Part shown: positions 28,668-36,894 of the stretch, one piece after another | How the letters are laid out: each line of letters opens with the position of its first letter | Numbering within the stretch: the first letter of the stretch is position 1 | From: Pseudohoeflea suaedae | Lineage (GTDB): Bacteria; Pseudomonadota; Alphaproteobacteria; Rhizobiales; Rhizobiaceae | DNA: 64,000 bases | Assembly (NCBI RefSeq): GCF_004354915.1 | Contig: NZ_SMSI01000002.1 | Coordinates: 620,001-684,000, forward strand | Direction: 5' to 3' | The notes under the pieces: model-generated | Told to the model about the DNA's origin: nothing | Databases searched by the model: none | Seen by the model: only the letters and a program-made list of their open reading frames with translations | Program-made: the position numbers and the translations under genes

Positions 28668-29381
28668 TCAGGGTTTGGCGAAGACGTCGGCCAGGGAACG
28701 GTGGCTCTCGCTCCGGTCCCTCAGGTCGAGGCCGGAATGCAGGTCCACCATGTGGCTTTTCATGATCTCCTCGGCGGCGTTCTCGTCCCTGACCGAAAAG
28801 GCCTTGAGCAGCGCGTGATGGCTGTGGCTTTCGCAACCGGTATCGCGGCGGTGCCAGTAAAGCGCGATGATCAGCGACGAGCGGGAGACGAGGGTGTGGA
28901 GGATCTGGGTGAGGATCGCCTGGTCCGCGATGTCGGCGATTGACAGATGAAACGCGCCGGAATGGGCGAGGGCCATCCCCATGTCGCCCTGCGCCGTGAC
29001 CTCGTGCTCGGCATCGACATGGCCCTGCAGGACTTTCAGGTGGTCGGGCGTCATGGCGCGAGCCGCCATGCGGGCGATGCGGGGCTCGATCAGCGCGCGC
29101 GCCTCGAAGACCTCGTGCGCCTCGCGAATTGTCGGGCGTGAGACGAAGGCGCCGCGATTGCGCTCGATGGTGACAAGACCGCCATGGGCCAGCGCCTGGA
29201 GCGCTGTCCGTGCCACGGTGCGGCTGACGCCGAACAACTCGCCCACCTCGTCTTCCGCCAGCTTCATGCCCGGCTGCATGCGGTGCTGCAGGATCGCGGC
29301 TTCGAGCTGGTGGCAGATGTCCAGCGCCTTTCCCGGGGGAAGGGAGAAACTGCCTCTGAGATCCGCTGGTGCGATGGTCAT
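28668..29381 (-). CDS. GntR-family (FCD) transcriptional regulator
   Basis: Regulator of 237 residues. The winged helix includes ICHQLEAAILQHRMQPGMKLAEDEVGELFGVSRTVARTALQALAHGGLV; the FCD domain has EVFEARALIEPRIARMAA and later metal-ligand histidines (ALAHSGAFHLSIADIA and SHSHHALLKAF). ATG 29381 follows GAGG at a good distance and starts MTIAPADLRG; the extension to 29468 overlaps promoter sequence. It is divergent from the PotABCD-type transporter operon and probably controls it; effector unknown. Confidence 0.85.
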   Translation of the reverse strand: MTIAPADLRGSFSLPPGKALDICHQLEAAILQHRMQPGMKLAEDEVGELFGVSRTVARTALQALAHGGLVTIERNRGAFVSRPTIREAHEVFEARALIEPRIARMAARAMTPDHLKVLQGHVDAEHEVTAQGDMGMALAHSGAFHLSIADIADQAILTQILHTLVSRSSLIIALYWHRRDTGCESHSHHALLKAFSVRDENAAEEIMKSHMVDLHSGLDLRDRSESHRSLADVFAKP

Positions 29382-29511
29382 TGCCGCCTCGGGAAATGGC
29401 GGAAGGATATCCGCCTGGTCAGAGATAGACCCAAGGGGCAATTCAATCAATCTCCATTTCGTATACAATCTGTAGGCAATGCGTATTCTATCTGCTTAAA
29501 AATTGAGCTTG

Positions 29512-29533
29512 GGCTCATCCCCGGTCCTGAGCC
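29512..29533. promoter_or_regulatory. Inverted repeat upstream of the sigma-54 promoter (possible activator site)
   Basis: GGCTCA and TGAGCC arms separated by 10 bases, centred about 60–75 bases upstream of the sigma-54 promoter, the usual distance range for an enhancer-binding protein site. It does not match the classical NtrC site (TGCAC-N-GTGCA), so the regulator is open. A second possible site, GTATACAATC at about 29461, could belong to the GntR protein. Confidence 0.35.
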
Positions 29534-29582
29534 GGGTCTGCCTCCTTGCATGTTTTCAACGGCTTAGATCTGCAATTTTGAG

Positions 29583-29599
29583 TTGGCACAACGATTGCA
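29583..29599 (+). promoter_or_regulatory. Sigma-54 (-24/-12) promoter of the ABC transporter operon
   Basis: TTGGCACaacgaTTGCA matches the RpoN consensus (TGGCAC-N5-TTGCA) exactly, with the required 10 bases between the invariant GG (29585–29586) and GC (29597–29598). The predicted start of transcription is near 29610; a GGAGAGG ribosome site and the ATG at 29633 follow in good register. It implies control by an enhancer-binding activator, of which NtrC (5420–6874) is one candidate in this window. Confidence 0.8.
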
Positions 29600-29632
29600 G
29601 AGTTATCGGCGAAACCCAAGGAGAGGGCGTCG

Positions 29633-30622
29633 ATGGCGAAACCTGCGGCACTGGAACTCATCAAGCTGACCAAGAGCTATGGCGGCACGGTCGCGGTCGA
29701 CGCGATTGACCAGGTGATCCCGGACGGCACCTATACCTGCCTTCTGGGACCTTCCGGCTGCGGCAAGTCCTCGACATTGAGAATGCTCGCCGGCCACGAG
29801 AGCGTCACTTCCGGCGACATCGTTCACAAGGGCGCCAACATCACCGATCTGCCGCCGGCCCGGCGCGGTACCGCCATGATGTTCCAGAGCTACGCGCTGT
29901 TTCCGCATCTGAGCGTCGTCGACAATGTCGCCTTTTCGCTCAAGATGAAGGGCGTCGAGAAAGCCAAGCGGCAGAAAGAGGCGCGCGAACTTCTCGAACT
30001 CGTCGACATGAGCGCGTATGGCGAAAGGCTGCCCGATCAGCTTTCAGGCGGCCAGCAGCAGCGTGTGGCACTTGCCCGCGCGCTGATCACGCGACCGTCG
30101 ATCCTGCTTCTGGACGAGCCCTTGTCCGCGCTGGATCCATTTCTCCGCATCCGCATGCGCACCGAACTAAAGCGGCTGCAGCGCGAGCTCGGCATCTCCT
30201 TCATCCACGTCACGCACAGCCAGGACGAGGCGCTGGCGCTTGCCGACCACATCATCGTGATGAATCGCGGCAAGATCGAACAGGACGGCCCGCCGCAGGA
30301 GGTGTTCGACGCACCACGCACGGAGTTCGTCGCCCGTTTCATCGGCGGGCACAACATTCTGGGCGGGAGCGGGAACAGGAAGCTTGCTGTCCGCACCGAC
30401 CGGATGACGATCGCCACGCAGTCGAGTGCCGGGGCGATCCCTGCCAGCGTTGTGGCAGTCGAATATCTCGGCACCATCGTCAACGTCACCGTTGAAACGG
30501 CGCAAGCGGGAGAACTCACGGTCAGCGTCGGCGACACGGCGTATTTCCACAAACCAGTCGAAATCGGCCAGTCCGTCTTCCTTACCTGGAAGGCGGAGGA
30601 CGCCCACCAGCTCGCGGCATGA
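29633..30622 (+). CDS. ABC transporter ATP-binding protein (PotA / polyamine-iron type)
   Basis: Single-cassette ATPase of 329 residues with a C-terminal TOBE domain (about residues 245–325), as in PotA. Walker A GPSGCGKSS near residue 41, Q-loop MFQSYALFPH, signature LSGGQQQRVALARAL, Walker B LLLDEPLSALD, and H-loop HVTHSQDEA. It is the first gene of the sigma-54-driven operon, followed by binding protein, two permeases and a racemase. The PotA-like group carries polyamines, putrescine, GABA, thiamine and others, so the substrate is not fixed by sequence; the sigma-54 promoter favours a nitrogenous compound. Confidence 0.92.
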   Translation: MAKPAALELIKLTKSYGGTVAVDAIDQVIPDGTYTCLLGPSGCGKSSTLRMLAGHESVTSGDIVHKGANITDLPPARRGTAMMFQSYALFPHLSVVDNVAFSLKMKGVEKAKRQKEARELLELVDMSAYGERLPDQLSGGQQQRVALARALITRPSILLLDEPLSALDPFLRIRMRTELKRLQRELGISFIHVTHSQDEALALADHIIVMNRGKIEQDGPPQEVFDAPRTEFVARFIGGHNILGGSGNRKLAVRTDRMTIATQSSAGAIPASVVAVEYLGTIVNVTVETAQAGELTVSVGDTAYFHKPVEIGQSVFLTWKAEDAHQLAA

Positions 30623-30686
30623 GCCGCAACCGGCTTGCGGCAGTCCCGCCGCTGGCCAGCTTCCGGAGGGATAAGGAGCTCCTATC

Positions 30687-31979
30687 ATGACTGACAAGCA
30701 GAAGAAGGATGGCCTGAGCCGGCGTTCGGTTCTCAAGGGCGCGGCAGCCACGGCAGGTGCCGCCATCGGTTCCGGCGCGATCACCGGTTTTCCCACCATC
30801 TGGGCGCAGAACATCAAGGATGTCACGCTCAGGCAGTTCGGCACAGGCGTCTCCAATCTCAACGATGTGGCGCAGAAGGTGAAGGAAGACCTCGGATTCA
30901 CGCTCGAAATGACCGCACTCGATTCCGACAGCGTGACCCAGCGCGCCGCGACACAGCCCGATAGTTTCGACATCGCCGATATCGAATACTGGATCTGCAA
31001 GAAGGTCTGGCCCACCGGCAACCTGCAGGCCATGGATGTCTCCAGGATCAAGAACTACGACAAGATCGTCGGCATCTTCAAGGACGGCAAGCTGACGCCG
31101 GAAAGCGAGATCGCGCAAGGGACCGCGCCCCATACGGTCGGATTCATTCCGGAGCCCGGCGCCACCACCTTCGCCGACGAGCAGACCAACTGGATGACGC
31201 TCATTCCGACCATCTACAATGCCGATACGCTCGGCATCCGCCCCGACCTCATCGGCCGTCCGATCGAGAGCTGGTCCGAACTCCTGAACCCAGAGTTCAA
31301 GGGCAAGGCGTCGATCCTCGACATTTCCTCGATCGGCATCATGGACATGGCCATGGTCTGCGAAGCCATGGGCGAGATCCAGTATGGCGACAAGGGCAAC
31401 ATGACCAAGGAAGAGATCGACAAGACGATCGGCATCTTCACCGAGGCCAAGAAGAACGGCCAGTTCCGCGCCTTCTGGAAGACGTTCGACGAGAGTGTGA
31501 ACCTGATGGCATCGGGCGAAGTGGTCATCCAGTCGATGTGGTCGCCGGCGATCACGGCGGTCAAGTCGCGCGGCATCGACTGCGTCTACCAGCCGCTCAA
31601 GGAAGGCTACCGGTCATGGGGCGGCGGCATCGGCCTGTCGAAGTCGCTCTCCGGCCTCGAGCTCGATGCGGCCTACGAATATATCAACTGGTACCTCTCG
31701 GGCTGGGTTGGCGGCTACCTGATGCGCCAGGGCTACTATTCGGCCGTGCCGGAAACCTCGAAGGAATTCATGTCCGAAAACGAGTGGGGCTACTGGTTCG
31801 AGGGCAAGGAAGCCACCGACGTCATCACCAGCCCGACAGGCGACAAGCTGGCGGAAGCCGGTGACAAGCGCGACGGCGGCTCCTTCTACGACCGCATGGG
31901 CTCGGTTGCCTGCTGGAACGCGGTGATGGACGAGAACCAGTACATGGTCCGGAAATGGAACGAGTTCATCGCAGCCTGA
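30687..31979 (+). CDS. ABC transporter periplasmic binding protein (PotD-like, Tat signal)
   Basis: Extracellular solute-binding protein of 430 residues, longer than PotD itself. The N-terminus SRRSVLKGAAATAGAAIG is a twin-arginine (Tat) signal, with probable cleavage after IWAQ. The mature part has YNADTLGIRPDLIG and SWSELLNPEFKGKASILD, which are typical of PotD/PotF-type binding proteins, and VGGYLMRQGYYSAVPET near the C-terminus. It lies in the operon after the ATPase gene and is followed by a strong stem-loop. Ligand unknown; export of a folded, possibly cofactor- or metal-containing form is implied by the Tat signal. Confidence 0.87.
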   Translation: MTDKQKKDGLSRRSVLKGAAATAGAAIGSGAITGFPTIWAQNIKDVTLRQFGTGVSNLNDVAQKVKEDLGFTLEMTALDSDSVTQRAATQPDSFDIADIEYWICKKVWPTGNLQAMDVSRIKNYDKIVGIFKDGKLTPESEIAQGTAPHTVGFIPEPGATTFADEQTNWMTLIPTIYNADTLGIRPDLIGRPIESWSELLNPEFKGKASILDISSIGIMDMAMVCEAMGEIQYGDKGNMTKEEIDKTIGIFTEAKKNGQFRAFWKTFDESVNLMASGEVVIQSMWSPAITAVKSRGIDCVYQPLKEGYRSWGGGIGLSKSLSGLELDAAYEYINWYLSGWVGGYLMRQGYYSAVPETSKEFMSENEWGYWFEGKEATDVITSPTGDKLAEAGDKRDGGSFYDRMGSVACWNAVMDENQYMVRKWNEFIAA

Positions 31980-31994
31980 TGCGATGAACACCCT

Positions 31995-32026
31995 GGCGTC
32001 CCCGGTTTCATCCTTCCGGGGGCGCC
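31995..32026 (+). other. Intercistronic hairpin after binding-protein gene
   Basis: Strong stem GGCGTCCCCGG / CCGGGGGCGCC with a 10-base loop in the 81-base gap between the binding-protein gene and the first permease gene. Such structures usually protect the binding-protein mRNA from 3' decay and reduce read-through, giving excess binding protein over membrane components. Confidence 0.65.
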
Positions 32027-32060
32027 GTTTCCAGATGTTTCTCCCAGGGCGGACAGCGCG

Positions 32061-32969
32061 ATGGCGAACCAACCCAATGTGACCTTCGGAGCTCTCGGCG
32101 CCGGCCGTGCCGGACCCGGCATGTCGGATGCCATGAGCGGCTGGCTACTCTCGGCGCCGCTGATGCTGGTGCTGGCCTTCTTCCTGATCCTGCCGATCAT
32201 CATGATCGTCATCGTCAGCTTCTGGGGCGCGACGGAATTCTCGATCTATCCGGCCTTCCAGTTCGACAATTACGAGTTCCTCCTGTCTTCGCCGGTGACG
32301 TATCAGGTGTTCCTGGCCACCATCAAATATGCGATCATCACCTGGGTCTGCACGCTGCTGATCGGTTTCACGATCGCCTATTTCCTGGCCTTCCACATAC
32401 GCACCCAGACCTGGCAGATCATCCTCTTCCTGCTCTGCACGATCCCGTTCTGGACCTCGAACATCATCCGGATGATCTCCTGGATTCCGTTTCTGGGGCG
32501 CAACGGGCTCGCCAATTCCGCGCTTGTCGGCATGGGGATCGTCGACCAGCCGGTCGAATGGCTTCTCTATTCCGACTTTTCGGTCATCCTCGCCTTCGTC
32601 CATCTCTATACGCTGTTCATGGTGGTGCCGATCTTCAACACCATGATGCGCATCGACAGGTCGTTGATCGAGGCTGCCTATGACAACGGCGCGACCGGGT
32701 TGCAGACGCTCACCAATGTCATCATTCCGCTGACCAAGCCCGGCATCATGATCGGTTCGATCTTCGTCGTCACGCTGGTGATGGGCGACTTCATCACCGT
32801 CCGCTTCATGTCCGGTTCGCAAAAGGCCAATGTCGGACGGCTGATCTCCAACGATATCGCGCTTCTGCAATATCCGTCCGCCTGCGCCACGGCGGTGGTG
32901 CTGCTGGTGACCGTGCTCCTGGTGATCGCGGTCCTGCTGCGCTTCGTCGATATCCGGAAGGAGCTTTGA
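32061..32969 (+). CDS. ABC transporter permease (PotB type)
   Basis: Inner-membrane permease of 302 residues with six main hydrophobic segments. The cytoplasmic EAA loop is seen as LIEAAYDNGATGLQTLTNVIIPLTKPGI, the ATPase contact site. Starts at ATG 32061 about 80 bases after the binding-protein gene; the stop is one base from the next permease start. First of two heterologous permeases, as in PotB/PotC. Confidence 0.9.
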   Translation: MANQPNVTFGALGAGRAGPGMSDAMSGWLLSAPLMLVLAFFLILPIIMIVIVSFWGATEFSIYPAFQFDNYEFLLSSPVTYQVFLATIKYAIITWVCTLLIGFTIAYFLAFHIRTQTWQIILFLLCTIPFWTSNIIRMISWIPFLGRNGLANSALVGMGIVDQPVEWLLYSDFSVILAFVHLYTLFMVVPIFNTMMRIDRSLIEAAYDNGATGLQTLTNVIIPLTKPGIMIGSIFVVTLVMGDFITVRFMSGSQKANVGRLISNDIALLQYPSACATAVVLLVTVLLVIAVLLRFVDIRKEL

Positions 32970-32970
32970 G

Positions 32971-33810
32971 ATGGAGAAGCGTCCGCGTTCCTTCTACCTG
33001 CTCGCAGCCTTCTTCGCGCTGTTCCTGGTCTTTCTCTACGGTCCGACCTTCACGATCGCGATCCTGTCGTTCCAGGGTCCGCAGGGCGGACTGACCTTTC
33101 CGATGCGCGGGGTGTCGCTGCACTGGTTCCGCGAGCTGTTTCAGCAACAGGCGGTCGGCGACATCTGGGGCAGTTTCGGCCGCTCCTTCGTTCTCGGCGT
33201 GATGGTGATGGTCGCGACCGTCGTCATCTCGGTGATGGGCGGGCTTGCCTTCCGCAAGCGTTTCCCGGGTTCGGGCGTGGTGTTCTACCTGATCGTCACG
33301 TCGCTGGTGATCCCGTCGATCCTGATCTCGCTCGGCGTCGGACTGATCTTTTCGCAAGCCGGGCTCAAGGTGCACTGGTCGACATCGGGTTTCGGCTCGC
33401 AACTGACCTGGACGCTGCCTTTCGGACTGCTGATCATGTTCGCCGTCTTCAACCGCTTCGACAAATCCTTCGAGGAGGCGGCGCGCGACCAGGGGGCGAA
33501 TGCATGGCAGACGATCTGGAGCGTGGTGCTGCCGATCATCGCGCCGATGCTGATAGGGGTGGCGCTGTTCGGGTTCACGCTGTCCTATGACGAATTCGCG
33601 CGCACGCTTCTCACGGCGGGGAGCTACAATACGCTGCCGCTCGAGATCTACGGAATGACGACCAATGTGACGACGCCGGTGATCTTCGCGCTCGGTACGC
33701 TGACGACGGTCTTTTCCTTCCTCATCATCGGAGTGTTCCTGCTGACCGTGATCGTGGCCAACAAGCGCCGCGCGCGTCGCGGTTCGGATGCAGGCAAGGG
33801 CCTGGTCTGA
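32971..33810 (+). CDS. ABC transporter permease (PotC type)
   Basis: Inner-membrane permease of 279 residues with six predicted helices and an EAA loop (SFEEAARDQGANAWQTIWSVVLPIIAPM). The C-terminal half includes LSYDEFARTLLTAGSYNTLPLEIYGM, typical of PotC-like permeases. Immediately follows PotB-like gene and is 2 bases from the racemase gene, so all are in one transcript. Confidence 0.9.
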   Translation: MEKRPRSFYLLAAFFALFLVFLYGPTFTIAILSFQGPQGGLTFPMRGVSLHWFRELFQQQAVGDIWGSFGRSFVLGVMVMVATVVISVMGGLAFRKRFPGSGVVFYLIVTSLVIPSILISLGVGLIFSQAGLKVHWSTSGFGSQLTWTLPFGLLIMFAVFNRFDKSFEEAARDQGANAWQTIWSVVLPIIAPMLIGVALFGFTLSYDEFARTLLTAGSYNTLPLEIYGMTTNVTTPVIFALGTLTTVFSFLIIGVFLLTVIVANKRRARRGSDAGKGLV

Positions 33811-33812
33811 AC

Positions 33813-34517
33813 ATGCATATCCTGGTGATCAATCCGAACTCCACCGAGACGATGACGCGCTCGATTGAGAAGGCCGCGCGTGATGCTGCCGGGCAGGGAA
33901 CCCGGATCACGGCGATCAATCCGACCGATACGCCGCCCGCGATTCAGGGTGCGGAGGACGGGGCGGCTGCCTTGTCGGGGCTCTTTCGCCTGTTTGAGAC
34001 TGCCGTGAACGGTCCTGATGCGCCCGGCTATGATGCCTGCATCATTGCCTGTTTCGACGATACCGGGCTGATGGCGCTCAAGCGGCGCGCGCGGATTCCC
34101 GTCATCGGGATCGGGGAAGCGGCCTTTCACGCGGCGATGCTCGTCGGCGAGGGCTTTTCGGTGATAACGACGCTGGGCGTGTCCATTCCCGTGATCGAGA
34201 CCAACCTCGTCACTTACGGTTTCATGCGGCGATGCAGACGCGTCAGGGCTTCCGAAGTGCCTGTCCTGGCGCTCGAAAGCGACAAGGATGCCTCGGCGCG
34301 CACGATTGCTGGCGAAATCGAGCTGGCGGTCGAGGAAGACAGACCCGATGCCATCGTGCTCGGTTGCGCCGGCATGGCCGATCTGGCGGACGCATTGTCG
34401 GAACGGTTCCGACTGCCGGTGATCGATGGTGTGGCGGCGGCTGTCGCCCTTTCCGAGGCGCTGCATGCCGTGCGGGTCGATCGCTGGATCAGGGGGCCCG
34501 AGGGCAGGGTAGCCTAG
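33813..34517 (+). CDS. Asp/Glu/hydantoin racemase family protein
   Basis: Racemase-fold protein of 234 residues. The N-terminal HILVINPNSTETMT and the two catalytic cysteine regions ACFDDTG (about residue 72) and VLGCAGMADL (about residue 183) are those of hydantoin and allantoin racemases (HyuE/Dcg1 family). Being last in the sigma-54-dependent transporter operon, it suggests that the imported compound is a hydantoin, allantoin or amino-acid-like nitrogen source, which is an inference. Its end overlaps the convergent kdgK by 4 bases. Confidence 0.85.
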   Translation: MHILVINPNSTETMTRSIEKAARDAAGQGTRITAINPTDTPPAIQGAEDGAAALSGLFRLFETAVNGPDAPGYDACIIACFDDTGLMALKRRARIPVIGIGEAAFHAAMLVGEGFSVITTLGVSIPVIETNLVTYGFMRRCRRVRASEVPVLALESDKDASARTIAGEIELAVEEDRPDAIVLGCAGMADLADALSERFRLPVIDGVAAAVALSEALHAVRVDRWIRGPEGRVA

Positions 34518-35434
34518 CCGCGCAGATCCGCCATGGGCATCAGCGCGCCGCGTTGCATGACCACACGGGCGGCGACGGCGTGGGCGCGCTTCGCGGCATC
34601 CGGCAGTGCCGCACCTTCCGCGATTGCGGCCAGGAAACCACCATTGAACGAATCCCCCGCGCCGGTCGTATCCACGGGATCGACGCGGACGAGCGATTCG
34701 AGCCGCGTGCAATCATTCTCTGCGGCAATCAGCATGTCGCCGCCGCCGTTCTTGACTATGGCGAGGCCTGCGCCCGCATCGAGATAGCGCGTTGCCGTCG
34801 CCTCGATGTCGGCATCGCCGAAAATCCTTGTTTCGTCGTCGAAGCTCGGCAAGACGATGGAGGACGCGGCTGCGGCATTTAGCGTGGTCTCGCGCAGCAC
34901 ATCGAGCGTTTCCCAGAGCCTGGGCCGTGCGTTCGGGTCGAAGACGGTGGTCTTGCCCCTGGCGCGTTGCGCGGCAACCATCTGCAGGAAGGTTCGGCGC
35001 TTTTCCGGGGCGAGGATCGCAAGCGTGATGCCGGAGAAATAGATCATATCGGCATGGTCCATCGCCTGACCGAGGGCGTCCTCGTCGTCGGCGAGAAGCC
35101 GGGCCGCCGATCGTTCGCGCCAATAGGTGAAGGAGCGCTCGCCCTTGTCGATATCGATCAGGTAGAGGCCGGGCTGACGGTTCTTGTCACAGGTGATGAA
35201 ACGCGTGTCGATGCCGTTGGCTTCGAAGAATCCGCGCATCTTCGCCGAATAGACGTCCGGGCCGAGCCGTGTGTAATAGGCGACGTTCCAGTTCTCCTCA
35301 GACAACAAGGCGCGCGCATACCAGGCGGTATTCAGCGTATCGCCCGCATAGCCCAGACGGTAATCGCCATTTTCCATCAAGGCCATCTCGATCATGCATT
35401 CGCCGATCGACAGGAAGGTATTCCGTTTCGTCAT
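34514..35434 (-). CDS. kdgK: 2-keto-3-deoxygluconate kinase (PfkB family)
   Basis: PfkB-family sugar kinase of 306 residues. The N-terminal glycine signature (SIGECMIEMALMENGDYRLGYAGDTLNTA) and the C-terminal ATP/anion-hole motif DTTGAGDSFNGGFLAAI are present, with the catalytic Asp in GAGDS. Phosphorylates 2-keto-3-deoxy-D-gluconate to KDPG. Third gene of the leftward operon uxuA–uxuB–kdgK with 4-base overlaps. KDPG aldolase (eda) is not in the window. Confidence 0.88.
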   Translation of the reverse strand: MTKRNTFLSIGECMIEMALMENGDYRLGYAGDTLNTAWYARALLSEENWNVAYYTRLGPDVYSAKMRGFFEANGIDTRFITCDKNRQPGLYLIDIDKGERSFTYWRERSAARLLADDEDALGQAMDHADMIYFSGITLAILAPEKRRTFLQMVAAQRARGKTTVFDPNARPRLWETLDVLRETTLNAAAASSIVLPSFDDETRIFGDADIEATATRYLDAGAGLAIVKNGGGDMLIAAENDCTRLESLVRVDPVDTTGAGDSFNGGFLAAIAEGAALPDAAKRAHAVAARVVMQRGALMPMADLRG

Positions 35435-36894
35435 TCAGCTTCCCTGTCGATGGCAGCGCGCATGCCGCTGTCGAGCATCGTTTCGAGGAGGTCCGTCACC
35501 GGAGCGGCGAATATCCTGCTTTCCGCGAGTTCGGACGGAAACAGGCCCGGCAATTTGGTCAGGCCGTCATAGATATCAGCGGGATCGGACAGGCGCGCAA
35601 CGGTTTTCTGGATGGTCTCCGCCATCGGGTCGCGCAGTTCATAGGCGGTGCCGTCCTCCTTGCGGCCGAGGGCGTAGCGCATCCATGCGGCTGTGGCGAA
35701 TGCGAAGGGCCGCACGTCCCGGCCTTGTTCGAGCGCGACCAGCGCGGGCGCGATGATGCGTTGTGGCAGTTTCTGGGTACCGTCCATGGCAATCTGGTAG
35801 GTTTCATGGGCGATGGCCGGGTTGCGGAAACGCTCGATCAGGGCCTCCCCGTAATCGGCAAAAGTGATGCCGACCAGCGGTGGCATGACACCGGACGCTG
35901 CCGCCAGATGCCGCCTGACGAGCCTCGCGAGCGCCGGATCGTTCATCACGTCGCGCACATAGCGGTGGCCAGCCAGGAAACCGGCATAGGCCATCATCGA
36001 ATGGCTGCCGTTGAGCATGGTCAGCTTCATGCGCTCATAGGGCGCGACGTCGGTGACGAATAGGGCGCCGCCCGCTTCCCATGCAGGCCGGCCCTGCGGG
36101 AACGCGTCCTCGATCACCCATTGAATGAAGGGTTCGCATTCCACGGCCGCCTTGTCCTCGCAGCCCGTTTGGGCGGCGGCTTCTGCCAGCGTCTCATCGG
36201 TCGATGCCGGCGTGATGCGATCGACCATGGAGCTCGGGAAGGCAACATTGTTCTCGATCCAATCCGCCAGATCGGCATCGAGTTGACGCGCGAAACCGAT
36301 GACCCCCAGTCGCAAGAGCTTGCCGTTTTCAGGCAGGTTGTCGCAGCTCAGGACGGTGAACGGCGCAATGCGCGCCGCGCGGCGGTGTTTGAGAGCTGCA
36401 ACCAGAAGGCCGAGAACGCCCGATGGCGTTTCCGGACTTTCGAGATCCTCTGCGACAGCCGGATGGTTCCTGTCCGGCCCGCCGGCCGTGCGATCTATCC
36501 CGTAGCCCTTTTCCGTGACCGTCAGCGTGACGATCCTGATGTTTTCGTCGCAAAGGGCTTTCAGCGTGCCGCCGGGATCGGCAGCGATCACATTTGCAAT
36601 CGCGGCGATGACGCGCGCTTCTGTGCCCTCAGGGCCGCGCTCGATCAGCGTGTAGAGCCCGTTCTGGGGATTGAGCGCGTCGGCAATTTCCGTCGATCGC
36701 AACGACACGCCGGTGATCCGCCAGTCGCCGCCGGCGTCGGCCAGAGCGTCATCGGTCATGACCGCCTGATGGGCGCGGTGAAAGGCGCCGAGACCGATAT
36801 GGACGATGCCAGTGCCGTGCCCGGACGGATCGTAACCCGGCTTCTTCGCGGCGCCCACGATCTGCGAGATATCGGCAAGGCGTCGAGGGCTCAT
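35431..36894 (-). CDS. uxuB: Fructuronate reductase (mannitol dehydrogenase family)
   Basis: NAD-dependent long-chain dehydrogenase of 487 residues. GTGIVHIGLGAFHRAHQAVMTDD near the N-terminus is the mannitol-dehydrogenase-family nucleotide-binding region; SCDNLPENG and KLTMLNGSHSMMAYAGFLAG carry the catalytic lysine region. Converts fructuronate to mannonate (or the reverse). Position between uxuA and kdgK favours UxuB over mannitol dehydrogenase. Overlaps both neighbours by 4 bases. Confidence 0.9.
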   Translation of the reverse strand: MSPRRLADISQIVGAAKKPGYDPSGHGTGIVHIGLGAFHRAHQAVMTDDALADAGGDWRITGVSLRSTEIADALNPQNGLYTLIERGPEGTEARVIAAIANVIAADPGGTLKALCDENIRIVTLTVTEKGYGIDRTAGGPDRNHPAVAEDLESPETPSGVLGLLVAALKHRRAARIAPFTVLSCDNLPENGKLLRLGVIGFARQLDADLADWIENNVAFPSSMVDRITPASTDETLAEAAAQTGCEDKAAVECEPFIQWVIEDAFPQGRPAWEAGGALFVTDVAPYERMKLTMLNGSHSMMAYAGFLAGHRYVRDVMNDPALARLVRRHLAAASGVMPPLVGITFADYGEALIERFRNPAIAHETYQIAMDGTQKLPQRIIAPALVALEQGRDVRPFAFATAAWMRYALGRKEDGTAYELRDPMAETIQKTVARLSDPADIYDGLTKLPGLFPSELAESRIFAAPVTDLLETMLDSGMRAAIDREAE

